This document shows positions 23,198 to 35,583 of a stretch of 64,000 nucleotides of DNA, piece after piece. A program made the position numbers and the translations under genes. Each line of letters begins with the position of its first letter. Positions within the stretch are counted from its first letter, which is position 1. Source of the stretch: Psococerastis gibbosa. Its lineage: Eukaryota; Arthropoda; Insecta; Psocodea; Psocidae. The DNA lies in the NCBI GenBank assembly GCA_963971405.1, contig OZ020484.1, forward strand, positions 39,702,770-39,766,769. Reading direction: 5' to 3'. The notes beneath the pieces are model-generated. The model was given only the letters and a program-made list of their open reading frames with translations, did no database searches and was not told the DNA's origin.

Positions 23198-24122
23198 TTA
23201 ATAAGAGGATGCGGAACGCAGATATTGGTCACCCTCTGGATGAATCGGCTGCCTTTTTTTTTTTTTTTTTTTGAGAGAGAACTGGTGGAACTATGGAAGT
23301 TGTAGAGGACTACTTCATAACAACTATCACGGCGCATTTTTAATTATTGGTGTTTTAAATATTTAATGAACTAAAATGGACTAAAATTACAAGCATTGGA
23401 AAATGGCAGCAACAAAAAGTAAAAATACCCTATATTGTGACATGAAGTAGTCTCTTCAACATGGATGGACCAAACTATAATAGCTTACGCGGTAAATTAA
23501 ATAAAAATGGGTGTGAAGCGAACTTCGCCAAACAATTAAAAAAAAAACTCGAAACATGATTTTTATGAACCTAAACTAGGAACATGCCGAATTTCATTGA
23601 ATCCCTGGATCCAATAGTTAGCCCATTAAACAGAAAAACTCTAGTAGTGTATTGTAAATTATAAGGATTAAAAGAAACCAACCAAAATTCCGGAGAGCAA
23701 GATCAGTAACGCTACCGAGACGCTTGCTGCAACACTGCTCCAATACTACCAATAACCTCCTATTTTTATGTCCTTGTAATTGGTGGAATGTTTTCGTTTT
23801 AGCAGGCTAACTCAATTTGGCGGCGATTCCACCGATCTCGTTCGTGAATTTGTGATAGCTAACGTGATATTGACGTGGTAGCTGACATTAAAGACAGTCT
23901 AAAAATGTCTGCTACCACGTCAATGTCACGCTCATAGTACAAAACGAGGTCGGTGGAAACTCCACCTTTCGACCCCTAACCTGCTCACATTATGTTTCTC
24001 TGCTCTTACGTCACATGAAAGTCAATAATTCAGCTTTCAAGAGAAGTTACACTTCAAAAATAGAAACTGAATGATTTTCGCGTGATCCAGGGGTGACCAA
24101 TATCTACCTTTCATATCCTCTT
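23198..24122. mobile_element. Family C foldback element, copy 2, with a nested family D hairpin
   Basis: Left end 'taagaggatgcggaacgcag' and right end 'tctacctttcatatcctctt' are diverged inverted copies. The left half includes 'agttgtagaggactacttca'. At 23819-23966 it carries a family D hairpin: 'ggcggcgattccacc' ... 'gacgtggtagctgacatt' ... 'ctgctaccacgtcaatg' ... 'ggtggaaactccacc'. It separates RYBP from HAT1 and leaves little room for long promoters. Confidence 0.75.
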
Positions 24123-25075
24123 TTGATTTCCTCATTTTTATTAACTATGGTGGGAGCCACCCCTAGTACTGCAGTTATCAAGCGAAGCTAAGCGGTCTGA
24201 CGGTGTATGGCTCCGCCATCTGGCAGCATTGTCAATTGTCATACTCTGAACTTAGTCTAGAACATGTTCATGGCGTGAGTTGACATGACTCGCTGTGCAA
24301 TATTTTTTCCGCAGGCATCCATACCGTATACAGTGTTTGACAGGAAAACTAAGACGTTAAAATACAACTAAATGATCGACTTCTACTGTACGGCTAAGTG
24401 GCAATATAGCCAATTTGATGTTCTTTTACAATTTAAAACAAAACTTGGTAGTTAGGCCAAGTTTGATTGGAGTATACATATCTCTAAATTTTAGTGGCTT
24501 AGGTGAGACTCATCAATAAGAAATTAAAATATGACTCGAAAATTAACTTACGCTATAAAATTTTCCTATAAATTTTAACATTACCTTCTTAGGAGGAATA
24601 GTTTGTGGTTAAAATCTTCCCACAACGAACCGTCCGTACTAAAAAAAATATTTTCGATAAAATACCAAATTATACGAGTATACAAACAGCAGCAGCCAGC
24701 CCTAGCCCAGGCAGCCCAGGACCAATCGATTTGCAGTGCGTCGACTACCTGCACAGTTGCGACTTTATTTGCTATGGAAAAGTAAACAAGCCTTGCTCAC
24801 TCTTGGCGCAAAAGTCAAACAAACCCAAGCTATAAAAATTCAATCATTATTTAAAAGTTAAAACTATAATAAGTTCTCTGACGGTCAAAATATAGGCTTC
24901 AGTTATTGACGGTATTGTACTGCTTAAAATCTATTTTGTAGACCTTATAAGTAGCTACATATTTTCATTCTCTTAGCTGGTTGCCTCAATGAAATACAGA
25001 CAACACACATTCTGCAGGGCTGTGAATGTAAATTGAGAAAATTTATCAGTAATTGTATAGCTGCAGATGGTGTAA

Positions 25076-25156
25076 GGCGGTTATTCCGCCGACCTCGCAT
25101 TGCAGAATGCAAATGACGTTGACGGAAATTTTGGTTTTACTCGGTATAATAACCGC
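25076..25156. mobile_element. Family D mini-element
   Basis: TAA then 'ggcggttattccgcc', arm word 'ctcgcattgcagaatgcaaa', and a short right end 'ataaccgc' before TTAA. The arm is the same as in the 47 kb and 59 kb copies, but the hairpin core is deleted, leaving 81 bases. Confidence 0.6.
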
Positions 25157-25499
25157 TTAAGGTAGGGCAACAAGTAAAAATGTGTGGTAAATCATAAATC
25201 AATTTTTGTTAAAATCTGTTTAACTTCAATGCAAACACCACTACAGAATCTTTTCCTATTACTATTGTAGGAATCGGAATTGGCTTTAAATTTGTCCATA
25301 TCCTTAAAGACAGGCAATATTTTATATTGCATTGTAAGTAAAACGGAACGGAGTGAACACACCTTGCATACCAAAGTATGTATACAGTAAATCAGAATAT
25401 AGATATATGTATAAGCACAAGACACAACAGCCTGGCTGACTCCCCTTGGCATTGTAACGCTGAACAAAGAATTATTTTATTGAGCAGTAATCCAATCAC

Positions 25500-25620
25500 T
25501 CCATTTCAATAACTGCCTGGTAGTTTTTAAGTACGCTTTCAGAACGACCACAGCCTAGCATCCCGGATTCTACTGATTCGTCACGTAACTCCGGCCGTGA
25601 AAGCCTTGTAATTATATTGC
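25500..25620. repeat. Family G/F flank fragment upstream of HAT1
   Basis: 'agtacgctttcagaacgacc' and 'cgtaactccggccgtgaaag' both occur near 52.0-52.14 kb, the first of them there in inverted orientation. It is a dispersed repeat ending about 60 bases before the HAT1 start codon. Confidence 0.6.
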
Positions 25621-25677
25621 CTATAAAGAGTCACAAGCTTTGACCCGTGTGTAATTGCTTTAATTTTTCTAGGAGCA

Positions 25678-28117
25678 ATGGCAGTCTCTGCACGCTCTGA
25701 CGAATATGTGGCAGATGGAAACGAAGTTGTTGAGTTTAAACTCATACGTGAACCTGAAGATATCAGCAATGATGATGTTACTTTCAAACCAACCATGTGT
25801 CATCAAATATTTGGGCCTGCGGAAACTGTTTACGGTTACAAAGGCCTGCAGATCAAGCTATATTTTAGTGCTGCTACTTTGAATCCATTTCTGGGAATTA
25901 CCTACCGTGAAAAAATAAGTCAAAAACGAGCATGCGTTGATGCTGACGATATTGAAGGAATTTTACGCAAAAAATTACTAATTAATTTTAGTAGCAATAT
26001 CGATGACTTCTCTCGGTCACTTACCGACGACGTCACGTTTAAGCCCATGGGAAGCCTGCAGCATGCATTCAAGGTGCCAACAGATGATGGAGAGAGGCTT
26101 TATGAAATTTATAAATGCGAAACATCTACGAAGGGACTAGTGCCCTTTCACGAAAGGTTACAAACGTTCACATTGTGGTTCATAGATGCTGCAAGCTTCA
26201 TAGACATTGACGACGACAAATGGCAATTCTTCCTCTTGTAAGCATTACCAGTTGTATTATTGATCATTGGTACAAGGCTATCGTTTCTTCTTCTTCGGCC
26301 GGTATTCCCCTGCAACGAAGGAATATATTTATTTTAATAATAATAAACGTCTATATATATATTTTATATATATTTAGTAGATGTTCCCACGCGCGGCAGG
26401 CTGCTGTGGGCGCTGCTCTACTGTTCAGTCTAAATTTAACAATATTCATAGTTTTAAGTTTCGCGGTGGTCTACTATTAGACGCAAAGGACTGGCCCATA
26501 TCACTGTTCACCTGATTTATATACTATATTCCGTTTCAGATTTGAAAAATACAAGAAAGATGGGGATGAGAGGCATGTCATTGCTGGGTTCGCGACAGTT
26601 TATGAGTACTACGCCTATCCGGAGCACTTGCGACCACGCATGAGTCAAATGCTCGTGTTACCTCCATTCCAAAGACAGGGATTGGGAGCGGAGCTCCTCT
26701 TGACCATATACAACTATTACAAGTCTGATAAAAGAGTGCGGGATATAACAGGTATGCAACTATAACTATTATATTGATTACATGTGATTGTGAATTCAAA
26801 GCCATGAAACTGAAAAACAAGCATATAGCCTACTTACTTATTAATATAGTAGTTCCAATTGTTTGTTAGTCTGTAATGTAAAAATAACCTAACCGGCACA
26901 GATCGAGCAATACTGTAATTTAATCCCTACTATTGTACTAGTATAACAGCGTCTAGCAACATCGGTCGAGAAGCTGCCACACATTTGGATTTGATTATTA
27001 TCTGCGTTCTAACAGAACCAATATTTATATATATATATATATATATATATTAAAATAATTTAAGCCCGTGGGTTTGCCTCTTTATTGTACCGTTAGCCAG
27101 GGAAATAATTTTCTAGTCGTTTATACGAAGCATGTACGAGTACACGCTGACAGGAACTCCAAAACACCACTATACGTAGGTGCTTTCTTATTTGAGGAAA
27201 AAAAAAGCGCTCTGCATTAACTATTGACCACCAATTAATGAAAATCAGCACATTTTGAATAATAATAGGCTAACATTTTTTTTCACCTTACAGTTGAAGA
27301 TGCTTCAGATGAATTACAGTCAGTGCGGGACTATGTGGATTGTCAGCGTTTCTTAGAGCATGGTGTTGTAAAGGACAAAAAGGATTTTAGCATGGACAAT
27401 ATTTTAGCTGCCGCTGAGGATTTGAAGATAACTAAGGTGAGATGGGTTTTGATTTTATCCTTTTGTTATGTATAACATGATTTATTCATTAGGCATCTCT
27501 GGCATATTCCGTCATCGGATTTGCCAGTGCGCGCTCCGTCCGATAGCCATTGCCCAGCTCCACCACCGCCGTACCAGGAACCTATGTCTACAAGATACGT
27601 CAAATGGTAGATCGCGTACATTGCGCCAAAATGGTGGCCTTCAATTGGATTTTCTGTCACACAACACAAAACCGAATTTGCAAGATAGGTTGACCATCAG
27701 CCAACTAGGCTGAATAAAAGTCACTGCTGAAAGGGGTTTATATTTTTTAGTAGTTCAATGACAAAAAAGTCAATTACTGTGCAGTTTTCAAATTATCTTA
27801 TCCTAAATCTTTTTTTCTTTTAGAAACAAGCCCGAAGAGTGTATGAGATTCTACGACTCAGGGCAGTAAATCGTTTAAATGTTGAAGAGTATAAGAATTA
27901 CCGCCTAGAGGTGAAGAAACGACTGAATATTCCCCATAAAAATGAACTGAGCAAGATGAAGAAGCTAGAAGCGAGGATGAAGCCGCAAGACATTGCTGAG
28001 CTCAAGTCTTCCTTGATTCTGAACGAGGCTCATCGGTTGGCAACACTGGACAAGTCGTTCAAGGAATTAGAGGAGCAGTACGACCGTGTAATACGTCGTT
28101 TAGACCATGTAGCATGA
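25678..28117 (+). CDS. HAT1: Histone acetyltransferase type B catalytic subunit
   Basis: HAT1 acetylates newly made histone H4 on Lys5 and Lys12 using acetyl-CoA, with RbAp46/48 as partner, before chromatin assembly. Exons 25678-26237, 26540-26751, 27294-27436 and 27824-28117 join in frame to 402 residues (human: 419). Residues 1-187 form the HAT1 N-terminal domain (VVEFKLIREPEDI ... DVTFKPTMCHQIFG). The GNAT core follows, with RMSQMLVLPPFQRQGLGAEL; QRQGLG is the acetyl-CoA pyrophosphate loop (Q/RxxGxG). The C-terminal part has KQARRVYEILRLRAVN and ends in a basic/acidic helix. An AG lies five bases before the ATG (TTTTTCTAG|GAGCA), so an upstream noncoding exon or another leader is likely joined there. 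AATAAA lies 74 bases after the stop. Confidence 0.97.
27026..27050. repeat. (TA)n microsatellite
   Basis: About twelve TA units in the second HAT1 intron. Confidence 0.9.
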
Positions 28118-28190
28118 ACAGTTAGTGCTCTTTGTTGTTTATGTTGGGAAAATCCTATAATTCCCCACCCACTCAGTTGCAGCAGCAGCC

Positions 28191-28196
28191 AATAAA
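28191..28196 (+). terminator. Likely HAT1 poly(A) signal
   Basis: AATAAA, 74 bases after the HAT1 stop codon. It is the first canonical hexamer downstream and is preceded by a GCAGCAGCAGCC stretch. Confidence 0.6.
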
Positions 28197-28199
28197 TAG

Positions 28200-28904
28200 C
28201 CTGGGTCACTCTTACAGTCTGTCGTTTCGTAATTCGCAGGGTACTACAACAATCAATGAGTCAATATGTTGACGCCATCGCGCTTAACTTTCACAGTTTT
28301 TATTGGATATGTGCTCTGCAGAAGGTGTGCTACATTGTTTTTCAGCGGGTCAATCTCGTACGGTTATAATGGAATGGTTTGCGTTCTCGATTTTGCCATT
28401 TGTACCCTTCGTTTTCAGACTATGTCAATCGTGAAGTGGATTTTATATCTAATTATGGTTTAAATTCATTTTAAAACCCTCTTAAAGTGTTTATTTTTGT
28501 GTGCATCAGCAATGTCCTCTAATTTCGGTTTGGAACCCAAAAACAATATTGAGGGTTGAGATTTTTTAGCTAGGTTTTTTTCGGAGAATTTTCATCACTG
28601 GCATATTAAATTCTTTTCCCATATACCATTCATTTTTGTGAAGTAATGTCACTTAGGGCACATTGTTATAACAATTACATTTAGAAGAAAAAAAAAAATA
28701 TCTACTAGATACATACCCTACTGATTTAGACCTGTTTTTAACGATTACCGTGTTGTATTACTTAGAAGTTGTCGTTATTAAATACGAAAAATTCATTTAA
28801 GCAGTGAGAAATGTTTGCTTCTTTACCCAACTATTATGTATAGATAAGCTATAGCGATCCACACAACAATACAACCCTCAAATAAATAATTTTAAACATT
28901 TCCC
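28200..28904. other. HAT1 downstream flank, nothing recognised
   Basis: AT-rich sequence with no terminal repeats or coding motif that I can identify; the 65-codon frame at 28266 lacks a recognisable domain. Confidence 0.4.
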
Positions 28905-29575
28905 TTAAGAAGAGATGCTACGTAGAAAATGAGCACCCCAAAATTTGTTGTTTTTATTGACTTTATTTTTTTATTTAATTAACAAAGCAAGTCATTAAAG
29001 ATTTGGCTCATGGAAGTTGTAGAAGACTACTTTTTGCATCATATAATAGGAAATATTGTATTTTTGGTACCATAGTTCTTTCATAAATACCATAACGGAC
29101 TAAAATTTCACGTATTCTGGAATTTTTGGAAGAACTACAAAACAAAAAAGTGAAAATACCCGATTAAATGATGCACGAAGTAGTGTTCTACAACTTAGAT
29201 CTTAGATGAGCCAAATTTTTAATAACTTTTTTTAGGCACGGGACTCTTTCGAGTATTTGCGCCGGTCGGTGTGTGTGGGTGGTTTAGAATGGTTTTCCTG
29301 AGTTTATCTACTGGTGGGCCATGACTCCGGTCTTGCTTAGAAAGCTTAACGTTGCCGTGACCGGCCCATGCTTGTCCCCTATTAAGTTTGGCAGGGTGTG
29401 TGGTTTCGGTAACGAAAATCTGCCCACTGCGTATATAGGGCATTCGGTAATTATGTGTTCCACTGATTGTGGGACTCCGCACCTGCTGCATGTAGGGGGA
29501 TAAAATAATAACTTGTTGAGTTAATCACATAAAAAATAAAAAGTATTTAATTTTGGGGTGCCAATTTCCTCTTAA
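28905..29575. mobile_element. Family B foldback MITE, copy 2, carrying a LINE insertion
   Basis: Bounded by TTAA (28905-28908 and 29572-29575). Left half contains 'gagcaccccaaaatttg' and 'gttgtagaagactacttttt'; right half has the inverted words 'gtagtgttctacaac' and 'aattttggggtgccaattt'. A 275-base retrotransposon piece interrupts the right half. The TTAA at the right border is shared with the adjacent family C copy. Confidence 0.8.
29236..29510 (-). pseudogene. Non-LTR retrotransposon 3' end with CCHC-like motif, flanked by a target duplication
   Basis: The minus frame 29505-29308 reads PPTCSRCGVPQSVEHIITEC, then PIYAVGRFSLPKPHTLPNLI and on to MAHQ and stop. CSRCG...HIITEC is the C-terminal CxxC...HxxxxC motif of Jockey/R1/I-type LINEs. 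The short A-run after the stop side and the word AAGTTATTA on both sides (in 'aataactt' at 29221-29228 and near 29506-29514) give a target-primed insertion signature. This fragment is severely 5'-truncated. Confidence 0.8.
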
Positions 29576-30072
29576 GAGGATTTGGAACGCAGATATTGCA
29601 CCCCTATATCCCACGAAAATCAGTCAGTTTAATTAAATACGTAAACTGTAAAGATTTGGTCTATCCAGACTCTCGCGGACTGTTTCATATCATATGGTTT
29701 TTTTTATCTTTTTGTTGCTGCCATTTTCCATCAACTTTACAAAGCGGGAAATTTTAGTCCTCGGTTAAGATCATTAAATAATTACAACGCCAGAAATTAA
29801 AAATACCCTGGGATATTGTGAATGAAGTAGCCTAGTCTTGTCCAACTTCCATATACAGTTTATAACTTACGTAGGCGCTTATTCCACCAACGTCAATAGT
29901 GATAGTAAATGTAGTATTGACGTGTTGGCAGACATTAAAGATAGTCTAAAAATGTCTGCTACCGCATCAATACTAATTGACGTTGGTGGAATAAGCGCCT
30001 TAATAAATTAAATAAAAAATAACAACCGAATAATCCAGGGGTGCCCAATTTCTACGTTCCACATCCACTTAA
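29572..30072. mobile_element. Family C foldback MITE, copy 3, with a nested family D hairpin
   Basis: TTAA at both ends; 'ttaagaggatttggaacgca' and the inverted 'tctacgttccacatccactt'. A family D hairpin lies at 29874-29999: 'ggcgcttattccacc' ... 'gtattgacgtg' ... 'gtctgctaccgc' ... 'ggtggaataagcgcc', flanked by GTA and TTA. Confidence 0.8.
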
Positions 30073-30410
30073 GGTTGACTTACACCATCCTCTTGACAGT
30101 TAAGATGCTGAAGCCAATTTATACTTTCATGCCCATGGAGAACTATCCTATAGAAAGTCCAACATGGACCTTGGCGCGGCATTGGAACACAAAAAATTTA
30201 CAGTATATTTGTTGGGTACGTCTGTAACAGATTTTCAGTTTTTGCAGCTTTCTGGGAGCTTTAGGGAAAGCTAACTAATGTATGGCTGTATCCGGCAACT
30301 AACGCTGGAGCCATCACCGGACCTAGATGAGGGCGAATAGTTTTGCTGTATGCCTTATTTCAAAATTATTGAGCAATAACAATGGCATGGTACCAGCCAT
30401 CACGCATTTT

Positions 30411-31263
30411 TGCTTTCCAATTTATACGTAGTATAAGGAAAGCTTTGTGATGGTCGAAATTTTCGATTCCGAGATTTCAACGGATTTACACGTTTTGAGG
30501 TCCCAGGAACCCAAAAAAGTGGTTTTTACAAAATGTCTGTCTGTCTGTCGGTCTGTCTGTTCGTCGATTTCCGGGCAAACTACTCAGTGGATTTGAGTGA
30601 AATTTGGCATGTAGGTTCACAAAAATCATGCCTCGGGACCATTTTTTTTTTTTTGGGCTAACTCAATTTGGGGGGGTTTTATTTTCAAAAAACTCCAAAA
30701 AAACGTCTAAAAAAATTATTTCTCAAAAACGGCTCGAACGATTTCTTTTAAATTCTCGTAGATTGTAGTCGTTATTAATGTTGACAAAATGCGGGGGGTC
30801 GCTTGCCCCTTGATAGTTTGCTTCTGGGGGTAAAAAAATAAAAATAACTAAATTTTAATGAAAAAATGACTAAAAAATGCGAAACCTTTCTATCGATGAT
30901 TTCTCCCTTCAAGCATGTTTTAGGTGTTAAATTGAGTAACGAAACCGGATAGGTTGCTTTCCCAAAAAAATATTTGGTTTTGCCCAAAAAATTATTTTTT
31001 GAAAAAAAATGATAGAAAATTCGCGCTCAAATGCATTGCATGGCCTGCCATTATTGCTGTGTGGTAATTAATGTGTTTGTTTGACCTATCGAGAATTTAC
31101 CTCACTTCCAGTGACGTCAGGTGGACAACCGCCCCCCCCCCCCCCCCCGAGATATCGGAAATTTAACCATAGGAAAAATATTTGCCATAAAATTACTAAT
31201 TTTCTCTATCTAATAATTTTGATAAATTGGAAAGCATGTTCGAGTGAACTCGGACCGGTTCTT
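30411..31263 (+). mobile_element. Family A element, copy 6
   Basis: A full-length forward copy from 'tgctttccaatttatacgta' to 'aactcggaccggttctt'. It has a short (CTGT)n tract near 30535-30560 and a C tract near 31133-31148. I see no reading frame longer than expected by chance. Confidence 0.85.
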
Positions 31264-31362
31264 TTATTTATTTTTATTATCCCATCCTGCAAAAGCCTAG
31301 TATTACATTAGCTTAACTCATTACCATTAAGGGGGGGGGGGATTTTTTACTTTAGGTTTAGG

Positions 31363-31538
31363 TAGTGCCGGATTAACCCATGGGCACTTAGGCCCACAGC
31401 CCCCACAAACCAGTTGTTTTTTTTTCAAATAAAAATAAAAAAATTAAAAGTTGAAAACAATTTCTAAGGAAAGTTTTGAAATTGGCGGGAAATTAAACGT
31501 TTGCACCCAAGGCCCCCACAGGGGTTAATCCGGCACTG
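31363..31538. mobile_element. Short hAT-like MITE with AGTGCCGGATTAA ends
   Basis: A 176-base element with ends 'tagtgccggattaaccc' and the inverted 'ggttaatccggcactg'. The 8-base flanks GGTTTAGG and GGGTTAGG differ at one position, as expected for a hAT target duplication. Confidence 0.85.
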
Positions 31539-31984
31539 GGGTTAGGAGTCAGTAGGGTCCTTGTCATTGTAGCGACTGGATGAGGGGGTCCCTACTACTT
31601 GGAAAAAATTTGCTGGGAGTGCCTACTTTGGAACTTTGAAGACTTAGCTGGAACTAGTTGGTAATGAGATGTGGAATGGGGGTTGGGGCATACCATATAT
31701 ATTAGCGGCGTCACCTCGGCTAGCCTCATTCACTAGTTCCCCCTCGTGAGTGATAGGGTGTCCACTGTCCTGTTATCTCTCCATTAGTTTTGCCGAAGCT
31801 TGAAATCTTACAGGGTCGGAGTGCTTTTTATTCCAGATGGAGACGAGTTCACAAAATCTTTGTCCTGGGTTTGAGAGTTTAATGTCTGTTAACTGTATTT
31901 TAGTATCTTATACCGGTCAATTGATTACACTTTGGTCCTTAAGAACCAATTACCCAACTACGTGTTTTTTTTACAAAATCGATT

Positions 31985-32345
31985 TTCATGGGAGATATCG
32001 ATCGTAGAGCCATCAAAATTATCCATTAAATTACATCAGAAATGTTCCTCTAAATTTCGATACATGACATGTGGCCCTCACTAACACCAATTGCCTACAG
32101 TTCTTGAACTTCTTCATCGGGAATATCACACCAATCGTTTTCTTACAAATCAAATTAAATAATTGGGGCCAATTTGTGGTAGAAAGAGGTGTCACGTGGT
32201 GTCACGTATACGAATGTAATGTAGCAAAAATGTTCAGGACAATCACCACAACCTTTTCCGGTCACTGGGCCAAAGTAGATCCACATTGAGCAGCAAACTT
32301 TCAAAACGTCACAAATCCATGAAAATTAAAAATTGATTTTATCAT
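31985..32345. repeat. Family G element, copy 3
   Basis: Contains 'ggagatatcgatcgtagag', 'actaacaccaattgcctac' and 'cttacaaatcaaatt', matching copies 1 and 2. The inverted right arm is diverged. Confidence 0.55.
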
Positions 32346-33458
32346 CGATTTTCCATCTTGAAGATGAGTTGAATCAGGATTGCTAATAAAAACAAAAACA
32401 AAAAAATTTTAACCCAGTCTTCTGATGGGTTAAAATCTTATATTCCCGTTATAATAAAGCCGAAATAATTATGTTTTTCGTGTTTCCTGAACATTTTACG
32501 AAAATGGATTAGTGCCGTTTCGACGGTTTCTTGACGGTTAGACTTAAACATGTACGTTATTTGGATGGGACACTGTATTAAGATTCTTTTTTTTAGATTC
32601 TTGAAACTTAATTTTTAGGCGCCGAAAACCTGTAGTAGAAATCTTCGCTTAGTTGAAGACTTGGTTTTTTTTTTCATTTTCAAATCTGCAATATTTTTTT
32701 TTGTCTCCTGAATATTTTGACGATCGGGATTACACGACTTCACTCGTAGCTCACGTAATGTAGGCTACTCCTAGTCTCGTAAATTAAAGGCGATATTGCT
32801 TGAATTTATTTACCAACATTAGTTACTCCCAGTCAAAATGCTTCCATGGTCCTACCTGTAGCCTTCATAATAACAGATAAAAGCTATTTCATTCATAACA
32901 GCATAAGTTTTTGCAGGAATTTAGGCCTACAATACATATTCCTACCTACCCAATACCATAATAAATAAGAAATTGCTTATTATTTTATTTGCAGACTGTG
33001 AAAAGAACGAGTAAAAATTTATTCCCCTCAAATATTAGGGACGGTACCTGTAGTACAATACAATACAATTTAATTTTACTACAGGACTAACATATTATTT
33101 TATGAAATACGGTAATAGGTAAATATGATATTGCGCATATGGCTAGTAACTAAAGCTTAATATCCTTATAAGCTTATTTTAATCGGCATTTCTATCTTGC
33201 TAAGGCGAGTATATTGCAGATTTCTGTGAGGTTTTAATTAAAAGTCTCTCCCAGGGTGGGACAGAAGCCATAAAAGCAAAATTACTCAGACTTCAGTAGT
33301 GTTTTCTATTATTTTAAACAAAATAATCCTGAGCATGCGTAGCATCGTGAAAGCCGTGTAATTCATGTTAGTGGTAATGGCCGATTGAACTCCCACGCAA
33401 TCGAAAAAGCGATACCAGGATTTAATTTGTGGGGGGGGGGGGGGCAAGAACACATTTT
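32346..33458. other. No gene or clear repeat boundary recognised
   Basis: AT-rich intergenic sequence with a poly-G tract at 33431-33444 just before a family A copy. No frame has a recognisable protein motif. Confidence 0.4.
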
Positions 33459-34314
33459 TGCTTTCCAATTTATACGTAGTAGGAAAGCTTGGTCGAAATT
33501 TTAGATTCCGAGATTTCAACGGATTTCCACGTTATGAGGTCCCAAGAACCCAAAAAAGTGGTTTTTACGATATATCTGTCTGTTGCTCTGTCTGTCAGTC
33601 GCTCTGTCGGTGCGTCGATTTCCGGGAAAACCACTCAGTCGATTTAGATTAAATATGGCATGTTAGTTCACAAAAAGCAAACCTCGAGAAAAAAATTTTA
33701 TTTTGGGGCTAACTCAATTTTGGGGGGGTTTATTCTAAAAAAAAACGTATAAAATAATTATTTCTCAAAAATGGCTCCAACGATTTCTGTAAAATTCACA
33801 TTGTACATTGCAGTCGTTAGTAATGTTAATAAAATGCGGGGGGTCGCTTGCCTCTTGATAGTTTGCTTCTGGGGTTAAAAAACAAAAATAACTGAATTTT
33901 AATGAAAACTGGCTAAAAAATAATTTTCTGCGAAACCTTTTTATCGATGATTTCTACCTTCAGGCATGTTTTAGGTGTTAAATTGAGTAATGAAACCGGA
34001 AAGGTTGCTTTCCCAAAAAACTATTTGGTTTTGTGCAAAAAAAATGTTCTTTAAAAATGTTAGAAAATTCACGTTCAAATGAATTGCGTGCCCTGCCATT
34101 ATAACTGTGTGGTAATGTGTCGGTCTGACCAGTCTAGAATTTACCTCACCTCCAGTGACGTCAGGTGAACAACCCCTTACCCCCCCCCCCCTCCCCCGAG
34201 ATATCCGAAATTTAACCATAGGAAAATAATATACCATGAATTTACTCATATTCTCTATCTACTAATGTTGATAAATTGGAAAGTATGTTCGAGTAAACTC
34301 GGACCGGTTCTTTT
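33459..34314 (+). mobile_element. Family A element, copy 7
   Basis: Forward copy from 'tgctttccaatttatacgta' to 'actcggaccggttctt'. The microsatellite is degraded to a mix of CTGT and CGCT units. A mixed C/T tract lies near 34178-34197. Confidence 0.85.
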
Positions 34315-34717
34315 ATAAATGATAGGTACATGGTACATCCATAGTGATTTTAGTAGTTTTAGCTAAAACTGTTACATTATTTATTATTCTTTATCAAATT
34401 TAGGGGGGGGGGCATGGCCCCCTTGACACTCTGATGAGTATTAACAACCCTTATTTACAAATACGTATATAGCCTAAAGCATTGTACATGCGTCAAAATT
34501 GCCTATAGGTACCAATGGCAGCTTAGGCTACCCCGAAACACTTTTCAGAACATATTGCCATTTAAATTGGTAGCCTATTGCGCAGGATATGACCGTCGCT
34601 AACAGTATTCTCGGTAGGTACAGTATTGAAATTGAGAACCTGTACACGCCTAGGCCTATCAAAACTGTTAAAACACACAAGCTATGTACATCAAAAAAGA
34701 CTTTTATTTTGTTCTAA

Positions 34718-34855
34718 GACGGGGTTTCCATTGACCTCGTTTTTGAGCGTGAGCGTGATATTGACGTGGTAGCAGACATTAAAGACAGTCTTTAATGTCT
34801 GCTACCACGTCAATATCACGCTCACGCTCAAAAACGAGGTCAATGGAAACCCGCC
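34718..34855. mobile_element. Family D hairpin, nearly perfect
   Basis: A 138-base near-perfect palindrome flanked by TAA (34715-34717 and 34856-34858). Arm: 'tttccattgacctcg', 'ttttgagcgtgagcgtgat', then the common centre 'attgacgtggtagcagacat' / 'aaagacagtcttt'. TAA/TTA flanks and GG-starting ends suit a PIF/Harbinger (Tourist-like) MITE. The two arms differ at only a few positions, so the element is young or is kept matched. Confidence 0.9.
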
Positions 34856-35249
34856 TAAGAAATATGAACTTATTGACGGCTCTAAGATCAATATTTCCTG
34901 TGAAATTGTCCAACTTGTACAAAAAAAAAAAAAAACATAGTGTGCGTGCCCGTAAGTCTCCTAAAATACAACATTATAACATTACTATGGTGGGTTTTCC
35001 AAACGAAATTGATAAAGGGGAGTATTGACTGATAGTCCAGTTAAGATAAGGGGGATGAGTTTGGATTTCCCTTTCCCAGAATAGAATGTGCGATATCTTT
35101 GTCGGCATCAATTTCACCTATTTACAACATTTATAGTAGGCCCCCACAGGCGACCAGCCTACTCAGCAATACGTGTAACAATAAAAACCGAATGAATGAA
35201 GTTTTGATAATAGACTAATCATTCATGAAGTTACCGAAAGGTACTTAAT

Positions 35250-35583
35250 ATTACAGTCAACATCGCGCTGTTGTCCAAGGTAACATATGAGACAATCGTA
35301 GAGGGAAAAGCCTTATAAGTGTAAAAATCCAATATCACATGAAATATCAATCGTAGAGTTGCCAAAATATCAGGAAAAACAGAAGATATGTTTCTGGGCA
35401 TTTTTATAATTGATATAATCTATTATAACACAGATTGGTCACAATTATTGAATTTGATTTGTGCAAAAAACGATTGCTGCATAGTAAATAGTCCCGAGGA
35501 AAGAGTTCAACAACTTTGGTCAAATGGTGTTAGTGACGGTCGCAAGGCTCACATACGTATATCGAAATGTAGAGGAGCATTTT
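35250..35583. repeat. Family G element, copy 4, next to a family A insertion
   Basis: Contains 'atcaatcgtagag', 'gtgttagtgacgg', 'acatacgtatatcgaaatgt' and 'agaggagcattt', the usual right flank of family G. Family A copy 8 starts directly after it. Confidence 0.55.

Noticed and set aside
24170..24230. Possible 5S rRNA-like stretch ('gcgaagctaagcggtctg')
   Set aside because: Only a short resemblance; the remainder of 5S rRNA is absent.
24603..24835. Overlapping plus-strand frames upstream of HAT1
   Set aside because: No splice path joins them to the HAT1 start and the translations have no recognised motif.
26220..27713. Small frames within HAT1 introns
   Set aside because: They lie between well-supported exons, overlap splice sites or microsatellite sequence, and lack motifs.
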